Source of the DNA: an uncultured Bacteroides sp.
GTDB lineage: Bacteria; Bacteroidota; Bacteroidia; Bacteroidales; Bacteroidaceae
Direction of reading: 5' to 3'
DNA: 64,000 nt
Assembly (NCBI GenBank): GCA_949300425.1
Contig: CASGED010000035.1
Span: 1 to 64,000 of the forward strand
Shown here in pieces: positions 8,248 to 17,380 of this stretch. The stretch's first letter is position 1. Every line of letters starts with the position of its first letter. The notes below the pieces were generated by a model that saw only the letters and a program-made list of their open reading frames with translations, was not told the origin of the DNA and did not search any database. A program made the translations under genes and the position numbers.

Positions 8248-9090
8248 ATGAAAACAAACTATGAGATCCGCTATGCCGCGCATCCTGAGGACGCCAAGCA
8301 TTACGATACGCAACGCATCCGCCGCGATTTTCTGATGGAGAAGGTCTTTGCGCCGGACGAGGTAAACATGATCTACTCGATGTACGACCGCATGATTGTG
8401 GGAGGCGCTCTGCCAGTCAACGAAGTATTGACTTTGGAAGCCATCGACCCGCTGAAGGCTTCTTACTTCCTGACCCGCCGCGAGATGGGCATTTTCAACG
8501 TAGGAGGTCCCGGAGAAGTAAAAGCAGGCGGTGCGGTATTCACCTTAGATTATAAGGAAGCTTTATACTTAGGCTCGGGTGACCGGGAAGTGACTTTCCG
8601 TAGTCTCGATGCGGCTCGTCCAGCCAAGTTCTACTTCAACTCCACTACCGCCCATCGCAACTATCCCGACCGTAAGGTGACGAAGCAAGACGCCATCGTG
8701 GCCGAGATGGGTTCATTGGAAGGTTCCAACCACCGTTGCATCAACAAAATGCTGGTCAGCCAGGTGTTGCCTACCTGCCAGCTGCAGATGGGTATGACGG
8801 AACTGAAACCGGGAAGCGTATGGAACACCATGCCTGCCCATGTGCATAGCCGTCGCATGGAAGCCTATTTTTACTTTGAAGTGCCCGAGGAACATGCCGT
8901 ATGTCACTTTATGGGTCAGCCGGAAGAGACGCGCCACTTGTGGATGCGTGGTGACCAAGCCGTACTCTCACCTGAATGGTCAATCCACTCTGCCGCGGCT
9001 ACCCACAACTATACGTTTATCTGGGGAATGGGAGGCGAGAACTTGGATTACGGAGACCAAGACTTCTCCGAAATAACGGATTTGAAATAA
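8248..9090 (+). CDS. kduI: 5-dehydro-4-deoxy-D-glucuronate isomerase
   Basis: 280 residues. It isomerises 4-deoxy-L-threo-5-hexosulose uronate, released from unsaturated uronic-acid oligosaccharides by lyases and unsaturated glucuronyl hydrolases, to 3-deoxy-D-glycero-2,5-hexodiulosonate. The cupin metal-site region TMPAHVHSRRMEAYFYFE is present, and the N-terminus (YEIRYAAHPEDAKHYDT) and C-terminus (IWGMGGENLDYGDQDF) are typical. KduD, the next pathway enzyme, follows after 46 nt. This places the operon in degradation of pectin, heparin/chondroitin or similar uronate polymers. Confidence 0.97.
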   Translation: MKTNYEIRYAAHPEDAKHYDTQRIRRDFLMEKVFAPDEVNMIYSMYDRMIVGGALPVNEVLTLEAIDPLKASYFLTRREMGIFNVGGPGEVKAGGAVFTLDYKEALYLGSGDREVTFRSLDAARPAKFYFNSTTAHRNYPDRKVTKQDAIVAEMGSLEGSNHRCINKMLVSQVLPTCQLQMGMTELKPGSVWNTMPAHVHSRRMEAYFYFEVPEEHAVCHFMGQPEETRHLWMRGDQAVLSPEWSIHSAAATHNYTFIWGMGGENLDYGDQDFSEITDLK

Positions 9091-9136
9091 AAAAAGAAAC
9101 ATATATTTAGTAGTTAACATTTAATAGTTTAACAAC

Positions 9137-9940
9137 ATGAATCCTTATTTGAATTTTTCTTTGGAAGGTAAGGTAGCCCTCGTAACAGGCGCTTCTTACG
9201 GTATTGGTTTTGCTATTGCTTCGGCTTTCGCAGAACAAGGTGCGAAAATCTGCTTCAACGACATCAATCAGGAGTTGGTAGACAAAGGTTTGGCTTCTTA
9301 TAAAGAAAAAGGCATCGATGTTCACGGCTATGTATGCGACGTGACGGATGAGCCCGCCGTACAGGCCATGGTAGCCCAAATTGAAAAAGAAGTAGGTCCT
9401 ATCGACATTTTGGTAAACAACGCCGGTATCATCCGCCGCATCCCGATGCACGAGATGGCGGCTTCTGAGTTCCGTAAAGTAATCGACATCGACCTGAACG
9501 CTCCGTTTATCGTATCAAAGGCTGTATTGCCCGGCATGATGGAACGCAAGCATGGCAAGATTATCAACATCTGCTCTATGATGTCTGAGTTGGGCCGTGA
9601 GACCGTATCGGCATACGCTGCAGCCAAAGGTGGTCTGAAGATGCTGACTCGTAACATCTGCTCTGAGTATGGTGAATACAACATCCAGTGCAATGGCATT
9701 GGCCCGGGTTACATCGCTACTCCGCAAACCGCTCCGTTGCGTGAGCGTCAGCCAGACGGAAGCCGTCACCCGTTCGATTCATTCATCTGCGCTAAGACTC
9801 CCGCAGGCCGTTGGTTGGATCCGCAAGAACTGACCGGTCCTGCCGTATTCCTGGCTTCTGAAGCTTCTAACGCAGTCAATGGTCACATCCTCTATGTAGA
9901 TGGCGGTATCTTGGCTTACATTGGCAAACAACCTAAATAA
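9137..9940 (+). CDS. kduD: 2-deoxy-D-gluconate 3-dehydrogenase-type SDR
   Basis: 267 residues. It reduces 3-deoxy-D-glycero-2,5-hexodiulosonate to 2-keto-3-deoxygluconate with NAD(P)H, following KduI. Short-chain dehydrogenase hallmarks: cofactor-binding GASYGIGFA near the N-terminus, VNNAG, and the catalytic SAYAAAKGG (Tyr and Lys). The extended C-terminal segment YVDGGILAYIG is usual. Bacteroides copies are often labelled gluconate 5-dehydrogenase. The codon use is unusually regular, with GGT, GTA and AAC preferred, which suggests high expression. Confidence 0.93.
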   Translation: MNPYLNFSLEGKVALVTGASYGIGFAIASAFAEQGAKICFNDINQELVDKGLASYKEKGIDVHGYVCDVTDEPAVQAMVAQIEKEVGPIDILVNNAGIIRRIPMHEMAASEFRKVIDIDLNAPFIVSKAVLPGMMERKHGKIINICSMMSELGRETVSAYAAAKGGLKMLTRNICSEYGEYNIQCNGIGPGYIATPQTAPLRERQPDGSRHPFDSFICAKTPAGRWLDPQELTGPAVFLASEASNAVNGHILYVDGGILAYIGKQPK

Positions 9941-9967
9941 CTGCCCTTGATTTAGGATTTACCGAAT

Positions 9968-10019
9968 AATGGATAATTGAGATAGGAGGAGGTATATATC
10001 CTGATTTCAATTATCCATT
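9968..10019. terminator. Hairpin between kduD and the DUF4861 gene
   Basis: AATGGATAATTGA (9968-9980) pairs perfectly with TCAATTATCCATT (10007-10019), followed by TCTATTTTTAT. It may act as a leaky terminator or mRNA stabiliser in the operon. The sequence type also occurs as an interspersed repeat in Bacteroides. Confidence 0.6.
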
Positions 10020-10043
10020 TCTATTTTTATACAGATTCTTATT

Positions 10044-11273
10044 ATGAAAAAGATATTTATATTACCCTTTGCCGCATTCAGTCTGTTGGCTTGCCAAAGC
10101 AATCCCGAAGTGACGGTTACCGTAGAGAACCCCTTAGGAACAGACCGCACCGATGAAATGGTGGAAGTATCCATGGAAGAGATTTCCACCCGAATGAACC
10201 TGTCCGATACGGCACAGCTTGTTATCTACGATGCCGAATCACAGGAAATACCCTACCAGATTACCCACGAAGGCAACCTGATATTCCCTGCATCAGTAAG
10301 CGCCAATGCCACTTCTACTTATACCATTACACAAGGTGTGCCCGCTACTATAACAGTACGTGCCTGCGGACGTCAGTATCCCGAACGCATGGACGACATG
10401 GCTTGGGAAAACGACCTTGTCGCTTTTCGTGCTTACGGTCCCACTTTGCAAGCCAAAGGCGAGCGTGGATTCGGTTATGACCTCTTTTTAAAACGCGGCA
10501 CCACAGAACCGATTCTTGAAGATTTATATGAAAAAGAAGTGGACCCGGCAAAATGGAAGAAAATAAATGAACTGCGTAAAACCGATAAAAAAGCAGCCGC
10601 AGAGCTGTCGCAGAAATATTCCTACCACATAGATCATGGTTATGGCATGGATTGTTATGCCGTAGGTCCTACATTGGGAGCCGGCGTAGCCGCCCTCGTA
10701 GCAGATGACGCAATTGTTTACCCTTGGTGTTACAAGGACTACGAGATCTTGGACAATGGTCCGTTGCGTTTCAGTGTGAAACTGACGTTCAATCCGCAAA
10801 GCGTAAAAGCTGATACAGCCGTTGTAGAAACCCGTGTCATTACTTTGGATGTCGGTTCGCATTTTAACCGTACAGCAGTTTCTTATCAGAACTTGAGTGA
10901 GACATTGCCCATTGTGACCGGCATCGTGTTGCATGATGATGAACCTGCCACCACCGCTCCGGACAAAGGCTACATGACATACACCGACCCCACCACCGGC
11001 AACGACAACGGCAAGCTGTTCATGGGAGCCGTATTCCCTACAGCCGTACAGGACATGAAGACCGTTCTTTTCTCCGCAGACGAGAAAAAACAGCGTAACA
11101 ACGCCGAAGGTCACGTGCTGGCATACAGCACCTATGCGCCCGGCTCCGAACACGTTTACTATTGGGGCTATGGCTGGGACCGCTCCAACGTTGAAAACAT
11201 TGACGCATGGAACAAATACGTAGCTGACTTTGCCGACAGAGTACAACATCCGTTGAAAGTCTCGGTGAAATAA
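10044..11273 (+). CDS. DUF4861-family lipoprotein of a uronate-utilisation locus
   Basis: 409 residues. A lipoprotein signal (FAAFSLLAC, Cys at about 17) is followed by a domain that I recognise as DUF4861: ITVRACGRQYPERMDDMAWENDLVAFRAYGP, RGFGYDLFLKRGT, YHIDHGYGMDCYAVGPTLGAG and YYWGYGWDRS near the end. The family is found beside KduI/KduD and polysaccharide lyases in Bacteroidetes; its activity is unproven, and action on unsaturated uronate sugars is only suggested by context. It lies 104 nt after kduD with a hairpin between them. Confidence 0.85.
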   Translation: MKKIFILPFAAFSLLACQSNPEVTVTVENPLGTDRTDEMVEVSMEEISTRMNLSDTAQLVIYDAESQEIPYQITHEGNLIFPASVSANATSTYTITQGVPATITVRACGRQYPERMDDMAWENDLVAFRAYGPTLQAKGERGFGYDLFLKRGTTEPILEDLYEKEVDPAKWKKINELRKTDKKAAAELSQKYSYHIDHGYGMDCYAVGPTLGAGVAALVADDAIVYPWCYKDYEILDNGPLRFSVKLTFNPQSVKADTAVVETRVITLDVGSHFNRTAVSYQNLSETLPIVTGIVLHDDEPATTAPDKGYMTYTDPTTGNDNGKLFMGAVFPTAVQDMKTVLFSADEKKQRNNAEGHVLAYSTYAPGSEHVYYWGYGWDRSNVENIDAWNKYVADFADRVQHPLKVSVK

Positions 11274-11301
11274 ACATCCTTCAAGCAACAGATGAACACT
11301 C

Positions 11302-11378
11302 AGAACACAGAGACACAAAGCCCCGGAGATTTTATTTATTGATTTACAAATAGGCTCTCCTTTGTGTCCCTGTGTTCT
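11302..11378. terminator. Long palindrome between convergent genes (GAGACACA family)
   Basis: AGAACACAGAGACACAAAG (11302-11320) pairs with its near-perfect complement at 11360-11378 (one mismatch). The loop holds GATTTTATTTATTGATTTACAAA. It lies between the DUF4861 gene (+) and DPP IV (-), and so can terminate both. A relative with a similar loop is at 20250-20327. Confidence 0.8.
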
Positions 11379-11404
11379 ATCGCGACGGCACGCTGTGCTG
11401 TAAT

Positions 11405-13702
11405 TTACAGATAGTCCTCAAAATACCGCGTAATCTTCTCATGCAGATGCACACGGTCACGCCCCAAGACGTTGTGTTTGTGGCACGGGTAGATGAAGAG
11501 GTCGGGATAGGTGCGGGCATCCACGCAGGCTTTGATGAACGACAGGGTGTGCTGGGGCACGCAGGTATCGTCGTGGTCGTCGTGGATGATGAGCAGATGT
11601 CCTTTCAGGTTTCCCGCGTATTGCTTCAGGTCGCACTGCTTGTAGCCTTCGGGATTGTCTTGCGGCGTGTCCATGTAACGCTCGCCGTACATCACTTCGT
11701 AGTATTTCCAGTCGATAACAGGGCCGCCGGCCACGCCTACCTTGAAGATATCGGGGTAGCGCAGCATCAATGCCGTGGTCATGTGTCCGCCGAAGCTCCA
11801 GCCATGCACACCGATGCGTGAGGAGTCTACATAAGGCAGCGATTTCAAGTATTCGATGCCCTTCACCTGGTCTTTACCCTCCTCAATGCCGAGGTGGCGG
11901 AAGGTGCAGTTCTCGAACTCCAGGCCGCGGTTCGAGCTGCCACGGTTATCAAGAGTGAACATGATATAACCCTTGTTCGCCATGTATAGGTCCCAGCCAC
12001 GGGCAGTGTACATCCAGTTGGCGGTAATCATCTGCGCGTGGGGGCCACCGTAGACGTAGACGATGACGGGGTATTTCTTCGTCGGGTCGAAGTCGCGGGG
12101 CTTCAGCATACGCCAGTAGAGGTCAGTCTTGCCGTCGGCGGCTTTCAGTGTGCCGGTCTCTACGGTAGGCATCACCAAGCCCTTGAAGGGGTCTTCGGCC
12201 GTCAGCAGGTGGGCGGTTTCCTTACCATTGGCGGTGGAAAGGATACCGATGCTGCGAGGCACTTGAGGCGACGACCAGTTGTCTATCACGTAAGTGCCCG
12301 AAGCGGAGAGTTGGGCGTTGTGCACACCTTGTCCGTTGTCTATCGGGGTCAGTTTGCCATCCTTGACGCGCACCTTATATATATTGCTCTGCAGAGGCGA
12401 TTCCTTGGTGGCGGCGATGATGACTTCCTTCTTCTTCGTGTTGAAGCCGAGGATGCTTTGCACGAGCCATTCGCCTGAAGTGAGCTGTATGCCTGCCGCT
12501 TCCTTGACGTTCTTGCCGTTTCCGACCTTTTTGACGGTGCTCCACATCTTCTCGATGGCTTCGGCGTCAAGCGGTTGAGGCTGGCGGGCAGCCGAGAGCT
12601 TGGCCAGGTCATAAAGGTAGAGGTGGTTATATCCGTCGCGCTGGCTTTGGTAGATGAACTGATTGTCGTCCCACGGCAGGAAGACGATGGGCTGCTGAGG
12701 CTCCACGTATTTCTCGTGTCTTTCTTCAAGGAGTACGCCCAGAAGTTTGCCCGTCTGTGCGTCGTACTGGCAGAGCTTGGCATGGTTCTGGTCGCGGTTC
12801 ACTTCGATGAGGAAGAGGCTCTTCTCGTCCGGCGCCCAGCTGATGTTGGTGAAGTAGCGGTCCTTGGGGTCGCCCGCATCGAGGTAGAGCGTCTCGCCCG
12901 TGGCGGGATTATAGATGCCCACCTTCACCTGATGGCTCAGCATCCCTGCCATGGGGTAGCGGATGGGGTCGGTCACGGCGATGCGCTGTGTAATGTCCAC
13001 CAACGGATAGGGCGTCACCATCGACTCGTTCATGCGGTAGAAGGCCAGCAGGTTGCCTTTCGGGCTCCAGAAGGTTCCCTTGGTGATGCCGAACTCATTG
13101 CGGTGTACGGACTGGCCGCAGACGATGCCTTCGGGTTCGTTGGTCACCTTCTTGTTGTCCACGTAGAGGTTGTTCTTGACGGTGTAGGCTATGTGGCCTC
13201 CTTCGGGACTGAAGTCAATGTTTGCGCCCCGCTCTTTGGCGGCTTGCGGATAAGCGATCACGAACTCGTTCTTCTCGAAGTCATAGACGATGTACCGCTT
13301 TGCTCCCTTGATGAGCATGTGGGGCTTGTCCGGCCAAGGGAATTCCGTGTTGTAGAAGTGCATTACTTCGTCTTTGCCTTGCGCCTCGCCGGCGGTCGGG
13401 GTGATGAGCGAGCGTAGCACTTCGTTCACCTTGGCACGGGTGGTGAGCAGCGTCTCCCGTCCGTTCTTGGGGTTGATGGCAAAGAGGGAGTCTATCTCCG
13501 GCTTGATGCACTGGTCGCCCCACCACTGCAGGCCGTACAGGTTCTCGGTGTAGCGGTAGGTCTCGCCTCCGGGGATAAGGTCTTCCAAGGTGGGCATTGT
13601 CAAGGATTGCTGGTCTTGTGCCATGATGTTTGTCGGGTATAAGGCGGCTGCCAGGATGGTGGCAAGCAGGCCGCGGGTCAGTTTCTTTATCATACTATTC
13701 AT
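11405..13702 (-). CDS. Dipeptidyl peptidase IV (S9 family)
   Basis: 765 residues with a signal peptide (GLLATILAAALYPTNIMAQ), so it is exported. An N-terminal beta-propeller (repeated blades such as GGHIAYTVKNNLYV and FWSPKGNLLAFYRM) precedes a C-terminal alpha/beta hydrolase. The catalytic triad is visible: Ser in GVHGWSFGGHM (about 634), Asp in IIHDDHDDTCVP (about 709) and His in PCHKHNV (about 742). The Glu-bearing propeller segment that binds the free N-terminus is not obvious to me. It cleaves X-Pro or X-Ala dipeptides; gut Bacteroides use such enzymes in peptide metabolism. It ends a three-gene minus-strand unit (cysE, rRNA methyltransferase, DPP IV), 41 nt after the methyltransferase. 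Confidence 0.93.
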   Translation of the reverse strand: MNSMIKKLTRGLLATILAAALYPTNIMAQDQQSLTMPTLEDLIPGGETYRYTENLYGLQWWGDQCIKPEIDSLFAINPKNGRETLLTTRAKVNEVLRSLITPTAGEAQGKDEVMHFYNTEFPWPDKPHMLIKGAKRYIVYDFEKNEFVIAYPQAAKERGANIDFSPEGGHIAYTVKNNLYVDNKKVTNEPEGIVCGQSVHRNEFGITKGTFWSPKGNLLAFYRMNESMVTPYPLVDITQRIAVTDPIRYPMAGMLSHQVKVGIYNPATGETLYLDAGDPKDRYFTNISWAPDEKSLFLIEVNRDQNHAKLCQYDAQTGKLLGVLLEERHEKYVEPQQPIVFLPWDDNQFIYQSQRDGYNHLYLYDLAKLSAARQPQPLDAEAIEKMWSTVKKVGNGKNVKEAAGIQLTSGEWLVQSILGFNTKKKEVIIAATKESPLQSNIYKVRVKDGKLTPIDNGQGVHNAQLSASGTYVIDNWSSPQVPRSIGILSTANGKETAHLLTAEDPFKGLVMPTVETGTLKAADGKTDLYWRMLKPRDFDPTKKYPVIVYVYGGPHAQMITANWMYTARGWDLYMANKGYIMFTLDNRGSSNRGLEFENCTFRHLGIEEGKDQVKGIEYLKSLPYVDSSRIGVHGWSFGGHMTTALMLRYPDIFKVGVAGGPVIDWKYYEVMYGERYMDTPQDNPEGYKQCDLKQYAGNLKGHLLIIHDDHDDTCVPQHTLSFIKACVDARTYPDLFIYPCHKHNVLGRDRVHLHEKITRYFEDYL

Positions 13703-13743
13703 TCTTTAAAAGAACTGGTCGCAGTTTGCGGCCAGTCGTTGGT

Positions 13744-15138
13744 TTATTCTCCTCTTTTCTCTCTCCGTTCGCGAGCCTCACGTCGTTTGCGCTCAGGATA
13801 TGACTCGCCCGAGCGGGGACGGCGGTCGTCGTAGCGGGGACGGTCGTCACGTTTAGGACAGTCGTCACGTCTGGGGCGGTCACCATACGAGGGACGGTCG
13901 TCTCGACGGGGACGGTCATCGAAACGGCGGGGCTTGCGTTCTTCGCCCCGGCGGTGTTCTTCGCGCTTGTCCAGCCGGCCTCCCTCGCGGCGGAAGTCGG
14001 GGTACTTGCCGTCGAAGATTTCATATTCGCGCAGCTCACAAGGCAGGGCACCGTTGAGCAGGGGGATGCGGACGGTGGCCTTCAGGCCTATCTGGTCGAA
14101 GCACTCGTCGCGGTAGGACAGTATCCACGCCGTGCCACCCATGAAGGCATGCTTCAGCCGCTCGCCTATCATCTCGTACAGTCCCAAGAGGTCGTCCGTG
14201 GAGATGCGTTCGCCGTAGGGCGGGTTGGTGATGAGGACGCTCTTCTCCTTGGGACGGGTGAACTGCTGGAAGGGCTGCAGCTTCAGTTCCACGTCCTTGC
14301 TGACGCCGGCCGCCTTCAGGTTGCGGGTGGCTATCTCGATGGCGCGGGGATTGTTGTCGTAGGCGTATATCCGATGGGTGAAGTCGCGCTCGCGGCTGTC
14401 GTCGTTGTAGATACGTTCCAGCAGGTCGGCGTCGAAGTCGGGCCACTGCTCGAAGGCATAGGACTGGCGGAAGACACCGGGCGCGATGTTGCGGGCGATG
14501 AGAGCGGCTTCGATGGGGATGGTGCCCGAACCGCACATGGGGTCGATGAGGTCGCACTGCCCGCTCCAGCCTGTCATGAGGATGATGCCGGCGGCCAGCA
14601 CTTCGTTGAGGGGGGCTTCCACGGCTTCCTGACGATAGCCCCGGCGGTGGAGCGACTCGCCGCTCGAGTCGAGCGAGAGGGTGCATTCGGTGCCCGCTAT
14701 GTGTATGTTGAGTTGCACGTCGGGACGGGTGACGCTGACGCTGGGACGCCGTCCTGTCCGCTCGCGGAAGTAGTCGGCCACGGCGTCCTTCACACGGTAG
14801 GCCACGAACTTACTGTGGCGGAACTCCTCGCTGAACACTACGGCGTCTACGGCGAAGGTCTTGTCCGCCGGCAGGTAATCTTCCCAGCGGACGGCTTTGG
14901 TCTGCTCGTACACTTCGTCCGCCGTCTGCGCCGTGAAGTGCTTGATGGGTTTCAGTATACGCAGGGCCGTGCGCAGGCTGAAGTTGGCACGGTACATCAT
15001 CTCTTTGTCACCCTTGAAGGACACCATGCGCCGGCCTATCTCGACGTCGTCTGCGCCGAGGGCGGTCAGTTCCTGTGCCAGCACCTCTTCCAGGCCTTGG
15101 AAGGTCTTGGCTATTAATTCGAATGGTTGTTCGTTCAT
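13744..15138 (-). CDS. THUMP-domain class I rRNA methyltransferase (RlmL-N-like) with a basic repeat tail
   Basis: 464 residues. The N-terminal THUMP region (to about residue 160) binds RNA; the methyltransferase domain shows the SAM motif DPMCGSGT (about residue 200) and the catalytic NPPYGER (about 302) for guanine-N2 methylation, as in RlmL acting on 23S rRNA G2445. The last 80 residues (from about 384) are a low-complexity tail of RRDDRP/RYDD-type repeats, highly charged and probably disordered. Such tails aid RNA binding. The serine acetyltransferase gene is 12 nt upstream, so the two are cotranscribed. Confidence 0.9.
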   Translation of the reverse strand: MNEQPFELIAKTFQGLEEVLAQELTALGADDVEIGRRMVSFKGDKEMMYRANFSLRTALRILKPIKHFTAQTADEVYEQTKAVRWEDYLPADKTFAVDAVVFSEEFRHSKFVAYRVKDAVADYFRERTGRRPSVSVTRPDVQLNIHIAGTECTLSLDSSGESLHRRGYRQEAVEAPLNEVLAAGIILMTGWSGQCDLIDPMCGSGTIPIEAALIARNIAPGVFRQSYAFEQWPDFDADLLERIYNDDSRERDFTHRIYAYDNNPRAIEIATRNLKAAGVSKDVELKLQPFQQFTRPKEKSVLITNPPYGERISTDDLLGLYEMIGERLKHAFMGGTAWILSYRDECFDQIGLKATVRIPLLNGALPCELREYEIFDGKYPDFRREGGRLDKREEHRRGEERKPRRFDDRPRRDDRPSYGDRPRRDDCPKRDDRPRYDDRRPRSGESYPERKRREARERREKRGE

Positions 15139-15150
15139 CTGATAATGAAG

Positions 15151-16041
15151 TTATTTCTTGGCTTTTGATTGTACGATTCTTGCTCCTGCGGGCACGTCTT
15201 CCGTCACCCAGATGTTGCCTCCCACGGTGGCTCCGCATCCGATGGTGATGCGGCCCAGGATGGTGGCGTTGCTATAGACGATGACGTCGTCCTCCAGTAT
15301 CGGGTGCCGTGGGATGCCCTTCACGGGATTGCCGTCGGCATCGAGGGGGAAGCTCTTGGCACCGAGGGTGACGCCCTGGTAGAGCTTCACGTGGTTGCCG
15401 ATGACGCATGTCTCTCCGATGACCACACCCGTGCCGTGGTCGATGGTGAAGTGTGTGCCTATCCGTGCGCCGGGGTGTATGTCGATGCCGGTCTCACTGT
15501 GCGCCATCTCGGTGATGATGCGCGGCAGGAAGGGGACGCCTTCCGTCAGCAGGGCGTGGGCCATGCGGTAGTTCAGTATGGCCCGTATGGCGGGGTAGCA
15601 GCTGATGACTTCGCCGTGACTCTTCGCCGCGGGGTCGCCGTTGTAGGCGGCCTCCACGTCGGTGGCAAGCACCTGGCGCAGTCGGGGCAACTGGGTGATG
15701 AACATCGCGGCACAGTCGGCGGCCCGCAGGCGCAGGATGCCGATGTCCTCGCCCGTGTCCTCGAAGCAGAAGGCGGCGAGTATCTGCTCCGCCATGACGC
15801 CGTAAAGCTCTTCCACCATGACGCCCGTGTGGTACTTGAGGGTGCGGCTGTTGACGTTCGGGATGCCGAAGTAGCCGGGAAATACGAGGCTGCGGGTCAG
15901 TTCCACCGCCCGGCGCAGGGCCTTCGCCGAGGGCAGGGGGTCGCCGTCGCGGTGGCGGTGAAGGAGGCCCTGGCAGGACTGCGGGTCCGACAGAGCCTCC
16001 ACCGCTTCTGATAGAAAGGATGTATGATTGGATAATGTCAT
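15151..16041 (-). CDS. cysE: Serine O-acetyltransferase
   Basis: 296 residues. It makes O-acetylserine, the precursor of cysteine, from serine and acetyl-CoA. The N-terminal helical region ends with YRMAHALL; the left-handed beta-helix of hexapeptide repeats follows (DIHPGARIGTHFTIDHGTGVVIGE, IGNHVKLYQGVTLGAKS), with the catalytic His in IDHGTG. The extended N-terminus resembles the plant-like/EpsC SAT type. It is the first gene of the cysE-methyltransferase-DPP IV unit and has a good promoter. Confidence 0.95.
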   Translation of the reverse strand: MTLSNHTSFLSEAVEALSDPQSCQGLLHRHRDGDPLPSAKALRRAVELTRSLVFPGYFGIPNVNSRTLKYHTGVMVEELYGVMAEQILAAFCFEDTGEDIGILRLRAADCAAMFITQLPRLRQVLATDVEAAYNGDPAAKSHGEVISCYPAIRAILNYRMAHALLTEGVPFLPRIITEMAHSETGIDIHPGARIGTHFTIDHGTGVVIGETCVIGNHVKLYQGVTLGAKSFPLDADGNPVKGIPRHPILEDDVIVYSNATILGRITIGCGATVGGNIWVTEDVPAGARIVQSKAKK

Positions 16042-16066
16042 ATATATAAATATGTATATGCGGGCG

Positions 16067-16097
16067 CAAAGATAATGCTTTTTTTAAAAAGTTACAA
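16067..16097 (-). promoter_or_regulatory. Promoter of the cysE operon
   Basis: On the minus strand, TTG (16095-16097), a 20-nt spacer and TATCTTTG (16067-16074) fit the consensus. The -33 element lies inside the 3' end of the neighbouring PPOX gene. Confidence 0.8.
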
Positions 16098-16568
16098 CTC
16101 GCTGGGCCTATTTCCAAAGCTGCGTGCCGTAATTTCTTCCGCATCTATGCGCCAGACGCGCACGCCCCTCACCGCCGCCTCGCTCATGCGCAGGGGCTCG
16201 GTGGTGAAGTGACGCATCATCAGCATGAGCGCGCGGCGCTTCTCGTCGGGGTCGGTGATGGCAGAAACCTTTCCCCGCACAAGAACGCTGCGGCTTTTCA
16301 TGCTGTATGAGCAGGCCATCTCGCGGTGCATCCACACCAGCTCCGCTCCGTCGCAGAAGGTGAGGCAGGCCACGGGTCCTTGCTCCAGCAGTCTCGTCTT
16401 CATGCCCTCCGCGCCGCTGTGCAGATAGGCGTGCCCGTTTTCCCAGGCGAAGTTCATGGGCACGACGTAGGGCTTCCCTTCCTCGTCCGTAAGGCCCAAC
16501 ATGCAGTAGGGGCAGCGGGTGATGACGTCGTCTATCGCCGCCCGGTCGGTCAGTTCGATGGTTTTCAT
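16092..16568 (-). CDS. PPOX-type flavin-binding protein (NimA-like)
   Basis: 158 residues with the split beta-barrel pattern of pyridoxamine-5'-phosphate-oxidase-like proteins: CPYCMLGLTDEEGKPYVVPMNF at the start, AYLHSGAEGMKTRLLEQG, then YSMKSRSVLVRGKVSAI. Residues DEKRRALMLMMRHFTTEP complete the family. It resembles the NimA/NimB nitroimidazole-resistance branch, but most members are uncharacterised flavin or heme-binding proteins, and no resistance should be assumed. The DUF2442 gene ends 24 nt upstream. Confidence 0.85.
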   Translation of the reverse strand: MKTIELTDRAAIDDVITRCPYCMLGLTDEEGKPYVVPMNFAWENGHAYLHSGAEGMKTRLLEQGPVACLTFCDGAELVWMHREMACSYSMKSRSVLVRGKVSAITDPDEKRRALMLMMRHFTTEPLRMSEAAVRGVRVWRIDAEEITARSFGNRPSEL

Positions 16569-16592
16569 ATCCGTATCTCTTTGTCTTACCGT

Positions 16593-16856
16593 TTATTCTA
16601 CTACCACTCCATGCTCATACAGGTATTCGGGAGCTATATCCGCTCCGTTTGCCCAGAACACGGTGCCGTCTACGCCATAACGGATAAACTCTTTTTCATC
16701 CTCCAATGCCTTGTAAGCGGGCAGATGCAACAAGGGCGAAAGGTCTACCCGACGCTTTTGTCCGTTGTTGAATGTACAGAGCAGGGTATGTCCGCCCTCG
16801 TATTCCGCTGAGGAAACCAGCAGTATCAATGCTTCATTAGTCGCTATCATATCCAT
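16593..16856 (-). CDS. DUF2442 protein (partner of DUF4160)
   Basis: 87 residues. The FNNGQKRRVDLSPLL and YGVDGTVFWANGADIAPEYLYE blocks are the DUF2442 signature: a compact domain that, in many bacteria, is encoded directly after a DUF4160 protein. The pair is suspected to be toxin-antitoxin-like, but the function is unproven. It lies 8 nt after the DUF4160 gene, so they are cotranscribed. Confidence 0.85.
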   Translation of the reverse strand: MDMIATNEALILLVSSAEYEGGHTLLCTFNNGQKRRVDLSPLLHLPAYKALEDEKEFIRYGVDGTVFWANGADIAPEYLYEHGVVVE

Positions 16857-16864
16857 ATCGCTTA

Positions 16865-17116
16865 TTAACGTTTCACTTTCTCAATCTTTTCGCCTCGTTT
16901 GGCTTTCTCCCATATCTCCAACAACCTCTCCTCATGGGCATCTATGTACTCATTGATAAGGCGTATCGTCTTCGAACTTGCCCGACCGTACACCATCCGG
17001 TCTCGTATAGTGATGATGAACCAGTTGCCGCCGTCATTCACATGCAGATGAGGCGGATTATGGTCCTGCCCATACATGTATATCAGTATTCCACAGATAA
17101 TGTCTATTGCTCCCAT
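16865..17116 (-). CDS. DUF4160 protein
   Basis: 83 residues. The block GILIYMYGQDHNPPHLHV is the DUF4160 hallmark, with its conserved His-Pro-Pro-His, followed by VYGRASSKTIRLINEYIDAHEERLLEIWEKAKRGE. It is first in a two-gene unit with DUF2442. The conserved histidines suggest metal or nucleic-acid chemistry, but no reaction is established. The pair is small and self-contained, as expected of a mobile accessory module. Confidence 0.85.
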   Translation of the reverse strand: MGAIDIICGILIYMYGQDHNPPHLHVNDGGNWFIITIRDRMVYGRASSKTIRLINEYIDAHEERLLEIWEKAKRGEKIEKVKR

Positions 17117-17380
17117 ATCGCTATAATTGTCATTTTCCTATCATTTCGTCCACCCCGTTTTGTCCGTATTCTTTCCCATGCCGAAATCGGGGCTTGCGTC
17201 AGGCAAAGATAGTGATTTCTTTTCATATATCCGCGTAAAATTGGCAGAATTAATCTGACGGACTATCGGGATGGTATATCATAACAGACCTATAATCAAC
17301 ATCATGCGCATATTTTTTCGGGGGGGGGACTCCCGCATGGCTTAACAAATGTTTTGATTGTAAGTTTTTTGCTCGCGCGC

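Noticed and set aside
13954..15117. 387-residue frame antisense to the rRNA methyltransferase
   Set aside because: The minus strand carries clear THUMP and NPPYGER motifs; the plus frame is a shadow.
17320..17328. Run of nine G as a phase-variation tract
   Set aside because: It lies in a non-coding gap about 50 nt upstream of the -33 box of the RNase HI gene, outside any frame or promoter spacer.
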